A DNA stretch of 11,696 bases from the NCBI GenBank assembly GCA_016791285.1, contig JAEUMX010000350.1, forward strand, positions 1-11,696, given 5' to 3'. The DNA comes from Burkholderiales bacterium (GTDB lineage Bacteria > Pseudomonadota > Gammaproteobacteria > Burkholderiales > JAEUMW01). This document shows, piece by piece, positions 1 to 7,332 of this stretch (positions are counted from its first letter, which is position 1; each line of letters opens with the position of its first letter). The position numbers and the translations under genes are program-made. The notes under the pieces are model-generated. The model was not told where the DNA came from. It made no database searches and worked only from the letters and a program-made list of their open reading frames with translations.

Positions 1-186
1 CAGGGCGAAGCCAAGGTCAAGCTCGACCAGGCCGTCGCCCAGCTCGAGCGCCAGCGTCAGAATGCGACCGAGAAGCTGAAGGCGATCAAGGACGCGAGCG
101 GCGACGCGTGGCAGGACATGAGGGCCGGCTTTACGAGCGCGTGGGAAGAGATGAAGAAGGCGTACGACACGGCAAGGGAAAGCTGA
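1..186 (+). CDS. C-terminal end of a small charged, helical protein (partial)
   Basis: Frame 1 is open from the first base to a TGA at 184-186 and gives 61 residues, so the start lies outside the window. The segment is almost entirely charged and amphipathic (KLDQAVAQLERQRQ, then EKLKAIKDASGDAWQDM and a final SAWEEMKKAYDTA), with no membrane segment or cysteine, and should form a coiled coil or helical hairpin. The ASGDAW-(D/E)-(M/L) followed by SAW-(E/D)-(E/D)-(M/L)-K pattern resembles the C-terminal end of small proteins annotated as sll1863-like stress-response proteins; that is recognition from memory, and the missing N-terminus prevents confirmation. It converges with the minus-strand cyclase gene, leaving a 66-base gap in which I see no clear terminator. 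Confidence 0.7.
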   Translation, partial: QGEAKVKLDQAVAQLERQRQNATEKLKAIKDASGDAWQDMRAGFTSAWEEMKKAYDTARES

Positions 187-252
187 CAGTGGCGGGCGGC
201 TGTCGGCGCGGCGGCACTGCGTCCTCGCGCAGATCCGCGCCGGACGATGCGG

Positions 253-1848
253 CTACCCGATACTGCCGTCCGCCGTCGTCGTGTCCGCCCTCGACGCGTC
301 ACCATCTGTGCGCGCCCTCTTCTTCACGTCGTACATTCCCTTGTCGGCGAGCCTGAGCAGCACTTTGGCGTCTTTTCCATCCTGCGGACAGCGACTGATA
401 CCCACGCTGGCCTCGACGGCGACCGTCGCCCCATCGACCTCGAAGGGCGTCGTTGCCGCTGTCATGATCTTCCGCTGTACCGTCGCGACTTCGTCGTCGG
501 TGACGGCACCCGGGATCAGCATGATGAACTCATCACCACCGTAGCGGGCAGCGGTGTCGCTCTCGCGAATTGCCTTCGTCAGGCGTGCGGACAATGCACA
601 CAGCAACTCGTCTCCGGCCGCATGGCCGTACCTGTCGTTGACGCCCTTGAAGCCGTCGAGATCGAGAAACAGCAGCGTGAAGCCGACACCGCTGCGCCGC
701 CAGTTCGCGAGCGCCTGCTGCACGCGATCTTCGAGCAGGTAGCGGTTGGGAAGCCCCGTCAACGGATCGTGCAGCGCGAGGTACTCGGTTTGCGCCTCGA
801 GGGCGAGCGCATAGGCGATGTTGCGGTAATGTCCGCGGAGGTAGGCAACGAGCAGAAAGAGTAGAAGCAGCGAGCAGAGCGTCACCAGCGCGAGTCCGGT
901 GCCGCTCAGGTCGTTGAACCGGACCTGACGCTCCACGACGAGCTGCATCGGCTGGGTGTTGCTGAAATCGCGACTCTCCAGCCGCAGAAGCGGAAACAGA
1001 GCCGACTCCAGACTGCCCGCAGCCGGGGTCGCGGGTACGTCGTGCAGCGGCGGCTCCAACGACTCGCCAGCGCGAGCGAACTGCAGGCGATACGCGGTGA
1101 GAGGCATCGGAGTGGCCGGCAGGAGGTCGGCCGTCCGCATCACGAGGAGCGCCGTCAGTACCCCCGCGAACCCGTACTCCGGCCCCGCCGATGAGCGCGA
1201 CGCGCTGCGCTCGGTGTGACGAAACATGACATACCCGTCGTCGCCTTCCACCAGCTGGAAGGGATTCGACGAAACCGTCGCCCGACGCAGGCGCGCGTCC
1301 AGCAGGGCCTCACGCAAGTGCGGCACCTCGTCCATGTCGAGACCGACGACCGCCCGCGCCTCCGGGATGTCGGGCCAGATGAACACGATCGGCCGATAGA
1401 TGGGCTTGTCGGGCGCGATGATCCAGCTGCGCGAACTGTCGTAGCTGAAATTGCGGATGGCGAACGGCTTGCCCGAGCTTCTCTGCAGGTAGCGCTCGAA
1501 CTCCTGGCGATCCCCACCGCGAACTTCGCGCACGACTTCGAGCATGTAGATGTGCGGGTAGCTGGCGAGCACCATGCTCGCGTAGTGCTGGACGCTCGCC
1601 CGATCGTTTTCCTCGACGGCGGACAGAAAGCTGCTAAAACCGGCGAGCACCGTCTCGTTCGCCTTCAGCTTGTCCCGCAGGTCGGCGATCAGGGATTCCG
1701 TATGCCGCGCGAAAGTGCCCCTGACGGCTTCGATCGACTGGTTCGTCACGAAGCCGAAGCCAATCAGGGTGAGCAGGAGCCAGACAGCGAATGCGGCCAG
1801 ATACAGGCCCCGGAACGGGGGACCGCGCTTGCCCGAGACCATTGCCAT
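253..1848 (-). CDS. CHASE-domain membrane diguanylate cyclase (GGDEF)
   Basis: Makes cyclic di-GMP from two GTP. The 531-residue product has a transmembrane helix near residues 15-35, an extracytoplasmic CHASE-type sensor roughly 75-220 (with the typical PIYRPIVFIWP and VGLDMDEVP stretches), a less defined periplasmic part to about 315, a second transmembrane helix about 319-337, and a C-terminal GGDEF domain opening with DPLTGLPNR (361-369). The catalytic loop is intact (GGDEF, 437-441) and the product-inhibition I-site RESD (428-431) sits exactly five residues before it, so an active, feedback-inhibited enzyme is expected. No EAL or HD-GYP domain is present. The frame is open to an ATG at 1890, but the ATG at 1848 has a strong Shine-Dalgarno and the 1890 codon has none, so 1848 is preferred. 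It is transcribed divergently from the kinase operon. CHASE ligands vary and cannot be inferred here. Confidence 0.93.
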   Translation of the reverse strand: MAMVSGKRGPPFRGLYLAAFAVWLLLTLIGFGFVTNQSIEAVRGTFARHTESLIADLRDKLKANETVLAGFSSFLSAVEENDRASVQHYASMVLASYPHIYMLEVVREVRGGDRQEFERYLQRSSGKPFAIRNFSYDSSRSWIIAPDKPIYRPIVFIWPDIPEARAVVGLDMDEVPHLREALLDARLRRATVSSNPFQLVEGDDGYVMFRHTERSASRSSAGPEYGFAGVLTALLVMRTADLLPATPMPLTAYRLQFARAGESLEPPLHDVPATPAAGSLESALFPLLRLESRDFSNTQPMQLVVERQVRFNDLSGTGLALVTLCSLLLLFLLVAYLRGHYRNIAYALALEAQTEYLALHDPLTGLPNRYLLEDRVQQALANWRRSGVGFTLLFLDLDGFKGVNDRYGHAAGDELLCALSARLTKAIRESDTAARYGGDEFIMLIPGAVTDDEVATVQRKIMTAATTPFEVDGATVAVEASVGISRCPQDGKDAKVLLRLADKGMYDVKKRARTDGDASRADTTTADGSIG

Positions 1849-1852
1849 GGCA

Positions 1853-1860
1853 TCTCCCTT
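1853..1860 (-). promoter_or_regulatory. Ribosome binding site that sets the cyclase start
   Basis: On the minus strand AAGGGAGA ends 4 bases before the ATG at 1848, with the GGAG core 5 bases away. The upstream in-frame ATG at 1890 has no purine-rich stretch before it, so this site decides between the two starts. Confidence 0.7.
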
Positions 1861-1964
1861 GCCGCGGAACGGTACCCGACATGATGACAAGTTGGCCGGC
1901 GTAGCACAAGGATCGGTGCGGCATTGAAATCGCCACGCAGTCGCTCCTTCGCCGTGCGGCGGCC

Positions 1965-1970
1965 TATAAT
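1965..1970 (+). promoter_or_regulatory. Candidate sigma-70 -10 element for the kinase operon
   Basis: An exact TATAAT sits in otherwise GC-rich DNA, about 90 bases before the kinase start. No convincing -35 hexamer lies 16-18 bases upstream, so this would be a weak or activator-dependent promoter. The 212 bases between the divergent cyclase and kinase starts must hold both promoters; this is the best candidate I see there. Confidence 0.35.
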
Positions 1971-2053
1971 TTCGGTCGCCTGTGACGCCCGGCGCGAAAG
2001 CTCACGTGACGGATTCCAGGCCCCGGCGACGCCCTCCAGTTCGCTGCGGCCAG

Positions 2054-2060
2054 AAGGAGG
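2054..2060 (+). promoter_or_regulatory. Shine-Dalgarno directly abutting the kinase ATG
   Basis: AAGGAGG is a near-perfect anti-16S match, but its last base touches the ATG at 2061, leaving no spacer. The in-frame TTG at 2067 (codon 3) lies 6 bases after the motif, a normal distance. Initiation at 2067 is therefore likelier on spacing, and ATG on codon identity. Confidence 0.65.
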
Positions 2061-5000
2061 ATGCTTTTGCACGCTCCCGTGCACGGTCTTGCCCGACCCG
2101 CGGACAACCAGATCGTCCCCGACAACGCGGCCGAGTCCATTCTCGTTCTCGATCCCGCAGGGAACCTGATCGGGGCGAGCGGACCGGCGCTCGCGAGCGC
2201 CGGTCGCTGGCTGCGGCCAAGCCTGTCGCAGCCGCTGAGCGAATCCGCGTGGTGGTGCTCCTGCGCGTCGGCCGAGCGCTTCCGGACCGCGCTGGCGGCG
2301 GCGGCAGACGGCGCTCCTGCACGCTTCGAGGCCGAGGTGCATGGCGCGGGTGATGCTCGCCATGTCGAGATCGCCTTGACGCCGATACTCGAGTCCGGCA
2401 GCGGTACCCAACTCGTACTCGCCTCTGTGCGCAATGCCGCACTGCGCCCCGGCCAGGACAAGCCGCCGCGCGAGAGCGAGAAACTGCTGCGCCAGATCAC
2501 CGAGACCATCCACGAGGTGTTCTGGATCACGAATCCGCGCGGCGACGAGATTCTCTACGTGAGCCCCGGCTACGAGACCATCTGGGGCCGGAGCGTGGAG
2601 AGCGTATGCCGCAATCCCCTCTCCTTTCTCGATGCCGTCCACCCGGCAGACCGCTCGCGGGTGATCGCCGGGCTCGCCAGGCAGGCTCGCGGCAACCATG
2701 TCGAGGAGTTTCGCGTTCTGCACCCGGATGGCACGGTGCGCTGGGTGCGCAATCAGGCCTTTCCGGTTCGCAACGAATGCGGTGAGGTCTATCGCGTGAC
2801 GGGGATCGCCACCGACATCACCGAGCAGGTGCAGGCGCGCGAGGAGGTCGACCGCCTGAACCGGGAGCTCGAGGCGCGCATCGTCGAGCGCACGCGCGAG
2901 CTCACGGCCGAGATCGCCGAGCGCGGGCGCGTGGAGGAAGTGCTGCGGGCCCGCAGCGAACAGATCCTCGTCCACCGCGACGCCCTGCTCGAGCTCGCAC
3001 GCCTCGACAAGTCCGATTTCCCCGACGCCCTGCACCAGATCCTCAAGGCCTCCGCCGAGACGCTGCAGGTGGAGCGCGTGAGCTACTGGGCGCTCGCCGA
3101 GGACGATACCACCATCACCTGCGAGATGCTCTACTCGAAGAGCCGCCGTGATGTCGATCCGGCCTCGCGGGAACAGAAGCTCGCGCGCGTGGATTATCCA
3201 CGCTACTTCGCGGCGATCAGCGGCGATCGCCCGATCGTGGCGCACCGTGCGCGGGAGCACGCCGCGACGGCAGAGTTCTCCGAGAACTACCTCGGCCCGC
3301 TCGGCATCGCGTCGATGATGGACGTGCCGGTCTGGTTTCATGGTCGAGTCCTCGGTGTCATCTGCCACGAGCATGTCGGCGCGCCGCGCGACTGGACGCT
3401 GGAAGAGATGGACTTCGCGACTTCGCTCGCCACGATGGTCTCGCTGTCCCTGGAGATGAGCAACCGCCAGCAACTTCTCTTCGCGCTGCGGAAATCGGAA
3501 GAGAAATACCGCAAGGTGGTGGAAAACGCCAACGAAGGCATCGTCGTCGTGCAGGAAGGCTACGTCCGGTTCGCCAACGCGAAGGCGTTGGAATTCTCCG
3601 GTCGTCTCGAGCACGAGGTGTACAGCACGCCGTTCCAGGAAATGGCGCATCCGGACGACCGCGCAATCCTCATCGGCAACTACCTCAAGCGCATGCATGG
3701 CGAACCGGCGCCCGAAGAGTACGAATTCCGCGTGCTGCACCCGGATGGCGGCGTGCGCTGGCTTTCGGTACGCGCGGTGAGGACGGAGTGGGAGGGCCGC
3801 CCCGGCAGTCTTAATTTTCTCACCGACATCACGGAGAGCAAACGGCTGCAGGACAACCTCGCGCAGACGCTCGCCGAGCAGGAGGCGATACTGGAGACCT
3901 CGATGGTCGGCATCGTCTTTCTGGTCGAGCGTTGCATCCACTGGGTCAACGCCACCCTCGAACAGCAGATGCTGGGCTACCAGAAGGGAGAGCTCATCGG
4001 ACAATCGAGCGCCGTGACCTATGCCCTGCTCGAGGACTTCGAGCGCATCGGCCGCGAGTGCTACCCGCTCCTCGCGGTCGGGGAGAGCTTCGCCGCCGAG
4101 TTGCAGATGAAACGCAAGGACGGATCGGTATTCTGGTGCTCCGCCTCGGCCAAGGCGATCGATCCCGCGAATGCGATGGCGGGCTCGATCTGGGTGCTGT
4201 CGGACATCACCGTGCGCCGGCAGCTCGAGGAGCAGCTTTCGGATACCCTGGCGCAGCGCGAGGCGATTCTGCGCAGCACGCTCGTGGGCACCACGTTCAC
4301 GATCCATCGCCGCCACATCTGGGTGAACGAGAAGGTGGCGCACATGCTGGGATACCGCGTCGACGAATTGATCGGCAAGCCGTCGGTGATCCATTTCCCG
4401 GACGAGAAGAACTGGTCCGACTTCGGCGCCGTGGCCTATGCGGCTCTCGCCCGCGGCGAGGCATACATCGCGGAAACACAGATGAAGCGCAAGGACGGCA
4501 CGCTCATCTGGTGTCAGGTGTACGGCGAGGCCATCGACCCCAACGAGCTCGGCAAAGGTACGATCTGGACGTTTCTCGACATCACCGACCAGAAGCGGGC
4601 GCGGGAGGATATCCGTCGCGCACTCGCCAAGGAACGCGAGCTGTCCGAGCTGAAATCGCGGTTCGTCTCCATGACCTCGCACGAATTCCGGACCCCGCTC
4701 GCCACGATCCTGTCCTCGGCCGAGCTCTTGCAGGATTACGGCGAACGGCTCCCCGCCGCGGAGAAGACCGAACTCGTCGATCACATCAAGGCGGCGGTCT
4801 CGCGCATGACACGCATGCTCGACGACGTGCTCATCATCGGCAAAGCCGACGCGGGGCGGGTGGAGTTCGACCCCGCGCCCTGCGATCCGCGCGGGTTCTG
4901 CCTGGGACTGCTCGACGAGATGCGACGCGCCAGCCACGACAGCCACGAGCTCGTGTTCTATGCACGCGGCACGGCGGGCGAGCGGCTGCTCGACGGGCAG

Positions 5001-5339
5001 TTGCTGCGGCACGTGCTGTCCAATCTGCTCGACAACGCCATCAAGTACTCGCCACGCGGCGCGCTCGTGCAGCTCGAGGTCGACTGCCGCGACGATGCCA
5101 CGGTGTTCGAGGTGCTCGACCAGGGCATCGGCATTCCGGAGGAGGACCGAGCCCAGCTCTTCACGACTTTCACACGCGGGCGCAACGTCGCGAACATTTC
5201 CGGCACCGGACTCGGTCTCGCCATCGTCAAGCGGCTGGTCGACCTGCACGGCGGCAGCATCGTCGTCGAGAGCCAGGTCCAGCGCGGGTCGCGCTTCACG
5301 GTGCGCATTCCGGTCGCGCGGGAGCGCGTGCATGGCTAG
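2061..5339 (+). CDS. Soluble multi-PAS/GAF sensor histidine kinase
   Basis: A 1092-residue kinase with no transmembrane segment or signal peptide, so it should sense a cytosolic cue. In order: a degenerate PAS-like N-terminus (about 20-125); a PAS/PAC module (140-257, with FRVLHPDGTVRWVRNQ and ending ATDITEQ); a coiled-coil linker (258-300); a GAF domain (about 305-466); and three PAS modules (478-595, 605-720, 728-845), each ending in an (L/F)-x-DIT motif. The HisKA helix carries the phospho-acceptor in SHEFRTPLAT (His874). The ATPase domain has the N box NLLDNAIKYSP (988-998), G1 DQGIGIP (1020-1026) and G2 GTGLGLAIVK (1048-1057). All catalytic motifs are intact. It has no fused receiver; the receiver is the next gene, overlapping by 8 bases, which implies translational coupling. 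No heme- or flavin-binding motif could be assigned to the PAS domains by eye. The start may be TTG 2067 rather than ATG 2061. Confidence 0.93.
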   Translation: MLLHAPVHGLARPADNQIVPDNAAESILVLDPAGNLIGASGPALASAGRWLRPSLSQPLSESAWWCSCASAERFRTALAAAADGAPARFEAEVHGAGDARHVEIALTPILESGSGTQLVLASVRNAALRPGQDKPPRESEKLLRQITETIHEVFWITNPRGDEILYVSPGYETIWGRSVESVCRNPLSFLDAVHPADRSRVIAGLARQARGNHVEEFRVLHPDGTVRWVRNQAFPVRNECGEVYRVTGIATDITEQVQAREEVDRLNRELEARIVERTRELTAEIAERGRVEEVLRARSEQILVHRDALLELARLDKSDFPDALHQILKASAETLQVERVSYWALAEDDTTITCEMLYSKSRRDVDPASREQKLARVDYPRYFAAISGDRPIVAHRAREHAATAEFSENYLGPLGIASMMDVPVWFHGRVLGVICHEHVGAPRDWTLEEMDFATSLATMVSLSLEMSNRQQLLFALRKSEEKYRKVVENANEGIVVVQEGYVRFANAKALEFSGRLEHEVYSTPFQEMAHPDDRAILIGNYLKRMHGEPAPEEYEFRVLHPDGGVRWLSVRAVRTEWEGRPGSLNFLTDITESKRLQDNLAQTLAEQEAILETSMVGIVFLVERCIHWVNATLEQQMLGYQKGELIGQSSAVTYALLEDFERIGRECYPLLAVGESFAAELQMKRKDGSVFWCSASAKAIDPANAMAGSIWVLSDITVRRQLEEQLSDTLAQREAILRSTLVGTTFTIHRRHIWVNEKVAHMLGYRVDELIGKPSVIHFPDEKNWSDFGAVAYAALARGEAYIAETQMKRKDGTLIWCQVYGEAIDPNELGKGTIWTFLDITDQKRAREDIRRALAKERELSELKSRFVSMTSHEFRTPLATILSSAELLQDYGERLPAAEKTELVDHIKAAVSRMTRMLDDVLIIGKADAGRVEFDPAPCDPRGFCLGLLDEMRRASHDSHELVFYARGTAGERLLDGQLLRHVLSNLLDNAIKYSPRGALVQLEVDCRDDATVFEVLDQGIGIPEEDRAQLFTTFTRGRNVANISGTGLGLAIVKRLVDLHGGSIVVESQVQRGSRFTVRIPVARERVHG

Positions 5340-5697
5340 GATCGTCGTCATCGAGGACGAAACGCCGATTCGCGTCAACCTGTCGCGGATGCTCGAGATG
5401 GAGGGCCACGACGTGGTGATGGCGGAAGATGGTCTCGCCGGGATCGAGCGCATTCGCACGCAACGCCCCGACCTCATCTTCTGCGATGTCGTCATGCCCG
5501 GCCTCGACGGCTACGGCGTGCTCGCCGAAGTGCTCGCGCGCGCCGACACGGCAACCATTCCCTTCATCTTCCTCTCCGCCAGCGCCGACCGGACCGAGCG
5601 CGAGGCGGGTCTGAGCCACGGCGCGACCGACTACCTCACCAAGCCCTTCAAGCTCGGAGAGATTCGTGAAACCGTCGCGCGCCACCTGCGTCGTTAG
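5332..5697 (+). CDS. Single-domain CheY-like response regulator
   Basis: A 121-residue receiver with nothing fused to it. The acidic pair is E8/D9 in VIEDE, the phospho-acceptor is Asp52 in FCDVVMPGLDGYG, the switch residue is Ser82 in FLSASAD, and the conserved lysine is Lys104 in LTKPF. All receiver residues are present, so it should accept phosphate from the overlapping kinase. The ATG lies inside the last codons of the kinase gene (8-base overlap), a typical coupled kinase/receiver arrangement; I chose this start because the receiver fold begins at once with ARIVVIEDE. With no output domain it may act by protein-protein contact or as a phosphate sink or shuttle. The sigma-54 activator follows 21 bases downstream and has its own receiver, so the two receivers may compete for one kinase. 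Confidence 0.93.
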   Translation: MARIVVIEDETPIRVNLSRMLEMEGHDVVMAEDGLAGIERIRTQRPDLIFCDVVMPGLDGYGVLAEVLARADTATIPFIFLSASADRTEREAGLSHGATDYLTKPFKLGEIRETVARHLRR

Positions 5698-5718
5698 CGC
5701 GCCGGCAGGCATGCCATC

Positions 5719-7092
5719 GTGAGCGATACGCGCGAGACGAAGGGCACGATCCTGGTCGTCGACGACGACGCGCCCCTGCTGCGGCTCATCTCGCTGCGCC
5801 TGCGCGAGGAAGGCTACGGCGTCGTCGCCGCCGAGAGCGGTGAACGGGCGCTCGGGCTCATCGCGATGAAGCTCCCGAACGTCGTGCTCACCGACCTGCA
5901 GATGAGCGGCATGGATGGCCTCGCTCTGTTCGAGGCCATCCACCGGGACTATCCGTCATTGCCGGTCATCATCCTCACCGCGCACGGCACGATACCCGAC
6001 GCGGTCGCCGCCACGACGCGCGGCGTGTTCGGCTTCCTGACCAAACCGTTCGAGGCGCGCACGCTGCTCGGGGAGGTGGAGCGCGCGCTGCGGGTGAGCG
6101 GATCAGCGACCGCGACGCTCGCGGCATCGCCCGAGCGCGCGTGGCGCGACGAGATCGTGACCCGCAGCCCCGCGATGGAGGAAGTGCTGCAGCAGGCGAA
6201 GATGGTGTCGACCACCGACGCGAGCGTATTCATCCACGGCGAGAGCGGCACCGGCAAGGAGCTCCTGGCGCGCGCGATCCACCGCGCCAGCCGCCGCGGC
6301 GAACGGGAGTTCGTCGCCGTCAATTGCGGCGCGATCCCGGAGCCGCTGCTCGAATCGGAATTGTTCGGCTACGTGAAGGGCGCTTTCACCGGCGCCGTGC
6401 GCGACCACAAGGGTCTGTTCCAGGCGGCCAACGGCGGCACGCTGTTCCTGGACGAGATCGGGGACATGCCACTCGCGTTGCAGGTCAAGCTCCTGCGCGT
6501 GCTGCAGGAGCGACAGGTTCGTCCGGTCGGTGCGGTGACGAGCGTGCCGATCGATGTGCGCGTGGTGTCGGCGTCCCATCGCAATCTACAGGACGAGATG
6601 AAGGCGGGGCGCTTCCGCGAGGACCTGTACTACCGCCTGAACGTCGTGTCGCTCTCGCTCCCGCCGCTTGCGCAGCGGCGTGAGGACATTCCTCTCCTCG
6701 CCAGTCATTTTCTGCAACAGCTCGCCGAGCGGTACGGAAAGGATGTTGTCTCTCTGGCGCCGGACGCGCTCGAGCTCATGCTCTGCGCATCGTGGCCGGG
6801 AAACGTGCGCCAGCTCTTCAACGTGGTGGAGCAGACGGTCGCGCTCTCGGTGACACCGCTGGTGCCCGCATCGCTGGTCCAGCGCGCGCTGCAGCAGGCG
6901 GCCGCGAACCTGTCCTCCCTCGACGAAGCGAAGCGCCGCTTCGAGCGCGACTACCTGGTGCAACTCCTCAAGATGACCCGCGGCAACGTGTCTCAAGCCG
7001 CGCGGCTCGCCAAACGAAACCGCAGCGACTTCTACTCTCTGCTCGCTCGCCACGAACTCGACCCCGGCCAGTTCAAGTCGTCGGTCGAGTAA
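5719..7092 (+). CDS. glrR: GlrR/QseF-family sigma-54 enhancer-binding response regulator
   Basis: A 457-residue NtrC-class activator. The receiver (1-125) has D15-D17, phospho-acceptor Asp59, Thr87 and Lys109 (FLTKPF). The AAA+ domain (about 147-375) has Walker A GESGTGKE (174-181), the sigma-54 contact loop GAFTGA (221-226) and Walker B LFLDEIGDM (242-250). The C-terminal Fis-type helix-turn-helix (about 418-445) reads NVSQAARLAKRNRSDFYSLL followed by ARHELDP. Long stretches match what I recall of E. coli GlrR (LTAHG(T/S)IPDAVAAT, LLRVLQER(Q/K)VRP, FREDLYYRLNVVSL, and the RNR-FY-LL-RHEL end), so the family call is firm; the symbol is by similarity. E. coli GlrR pairs with the membrane kinase GlrK and drives glmY; no GlrK-like gene is seen here. 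It starts at GTG 5719, since the ATG at 5711 hits a stop at once, and has a weak Shine-Dalgarno. Probable DNA sites lie just downstream. Confidence 0.9.
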   Translation: MSDTRETKGTILVVDDDAPLLRLISLRLREEGYGVVAAESGERALGLIAMKLPNVVLTDLQMSGMDGLALFEAIHRDYPSLPVIILTAHGTIPDAVAATTRGVFGFLTKPFEARTLLGEVERALRVSGSATATLAASPERAWRDEIVTRSPAMEEVLQQAKMVSTTDASVFIHGESGTGKELLARAIHRASRRGEREFVAVNCGAIPEPLLESELFGYVKGAFTGAVRDHKGLFQAANGGTLFLDEIGDMPLALQVKLLRVLQERQVRPVGAVTSVPIDVRVVSASHRNLQDEMKAGRFREDLYYRLNVVSLSLPPLAQRREDIPLLASHFLQQLAERYGKDVVSLAPDALELMLCASWPGNVRQLFNVVEQTVALSVTPLVPASLVQRALQQAAANLSSLDEAKRRFERDYLVQLLKMTRGNVSQAARLAKRNRSDFYSLLARHELDPGQFKSSVE

Positions 7093-7100
7093 GCCGACTC

Positions 7101-7118
7101 TGTTGGCTTGCGCCAACA
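7101..7118 (+). promoter_or_regulatory. Putative enhancer palindrome 1 (GlrR-like site)
   Basis: TGTTGGC, four bases, then GCCAACA: a perfect 7-base inverted repeat 8 bases after the activator stop codon. It fits TGTT-N10-AACA, close to the E. coli GlrR site TGTC-N10-GACA. It could instead be read as a hairpin terminator for the activator operon, but no T-run follows on either strand. A second copy of the motif is at 7169-7186, centred 68 bases away. Confidence 0.6.
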
Positions 7119-7135
7119 CCGCTGTAACTCCACTT

Positions 7136-7148
7136 AATCAAGCACTTG
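7136..7148 (+). promoter_or_regulatory. Candidate IHF site
   Basis: AATCAAGCACTTG matches the IHF consensus WATCAA-N4-TTR at every fixed position. It lies between the two palindromes and about 105 bases before the -24 element. IHF bending is the usual aid to sigma-54 enhancer looping, so the setting supports the call. Confidence 0.55.
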
Positions 7149-7166
7149 CATCGGTACGGGAGGCCA

Positions 7167-7188
7167 ACTGTTGGGCTGGGCCAACAGT
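7167..7188 (+). promoter_or_regulatory. Putative enhancer palindrome 2 (GlrR-like site)
   Basis: ACTGTTGG, six bases, then CCAACAGT: a perfect 8-base inverted repeat. Its core (7169-7186) is TGTT-N10-AACA, the same half-sites and spacing as the first palindrome, with different central bases. The centre is about 100 bases before the predicted sigma-54 start point, a normal enhancer distance. Confidence 0.62.
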
Positions 7189-7252
7189 CACCGCCCGCTC
7201 TCGGGCTCGAAAAATAGAGCTAACAGGTTGAACCAAATGAGGAAAACGTCTC

Positions 7253-7267
7253 TGGCACGGCAACTGC
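7253..7267 (+). promoter_or_regulatory. Putative sigma-54 (-24/-12) promoter
   Basis: TGGCAC, five bases, CTGC: all six -24 bases and three of four -12 bases of TGGCAC-N5-TTGC, with the required 10 bases between the GG and GC pairs. The predicted start point is near 7279, about 54 bases before the ATG at 7333. It is downstream of two palindromes and an IHF match, and next to a gene for a sigma-54 activator. Confidence 0.65.
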
Positions 7268-7332
7268 CAAGGAAACGGTCGAACGCGAGACGCGTGGAAG
7301 AAGCTGCGAGACATTCTGGAGGAGTGAGCATC

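Noticed and set aside
1921..1935. Possible sigma-54 promoter on the minus strand before the cyclase (TGGCGA, five bases, ATGC)
   Set aside because: The GG-N10-GC spacing is right but only 7 of 10 consensus bases match; in DNA this GC-rich such matches are common by chance, and no enhancer palindrome lies nearby.
1764..5495. A 1243-codon open frame on the minus strand across the kinase gene
   Set aside because: It is a shadow of the kinase coding sequence in GC-rich DNA: its product is a low-complexity His/Arg/Ala/Glu-rich string with no domain, while the plus strand encodes an intact multi-domain kinase.
7101..7118. Reading the first palindrome as an intrinsic terminator of the activator operon
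   Set aside because: There is no T-run after the stem, and a second palindrome with the same half-sites occurs 68 bases on, which fits paired protein-binding sites better. A dual role cannot be excluded.
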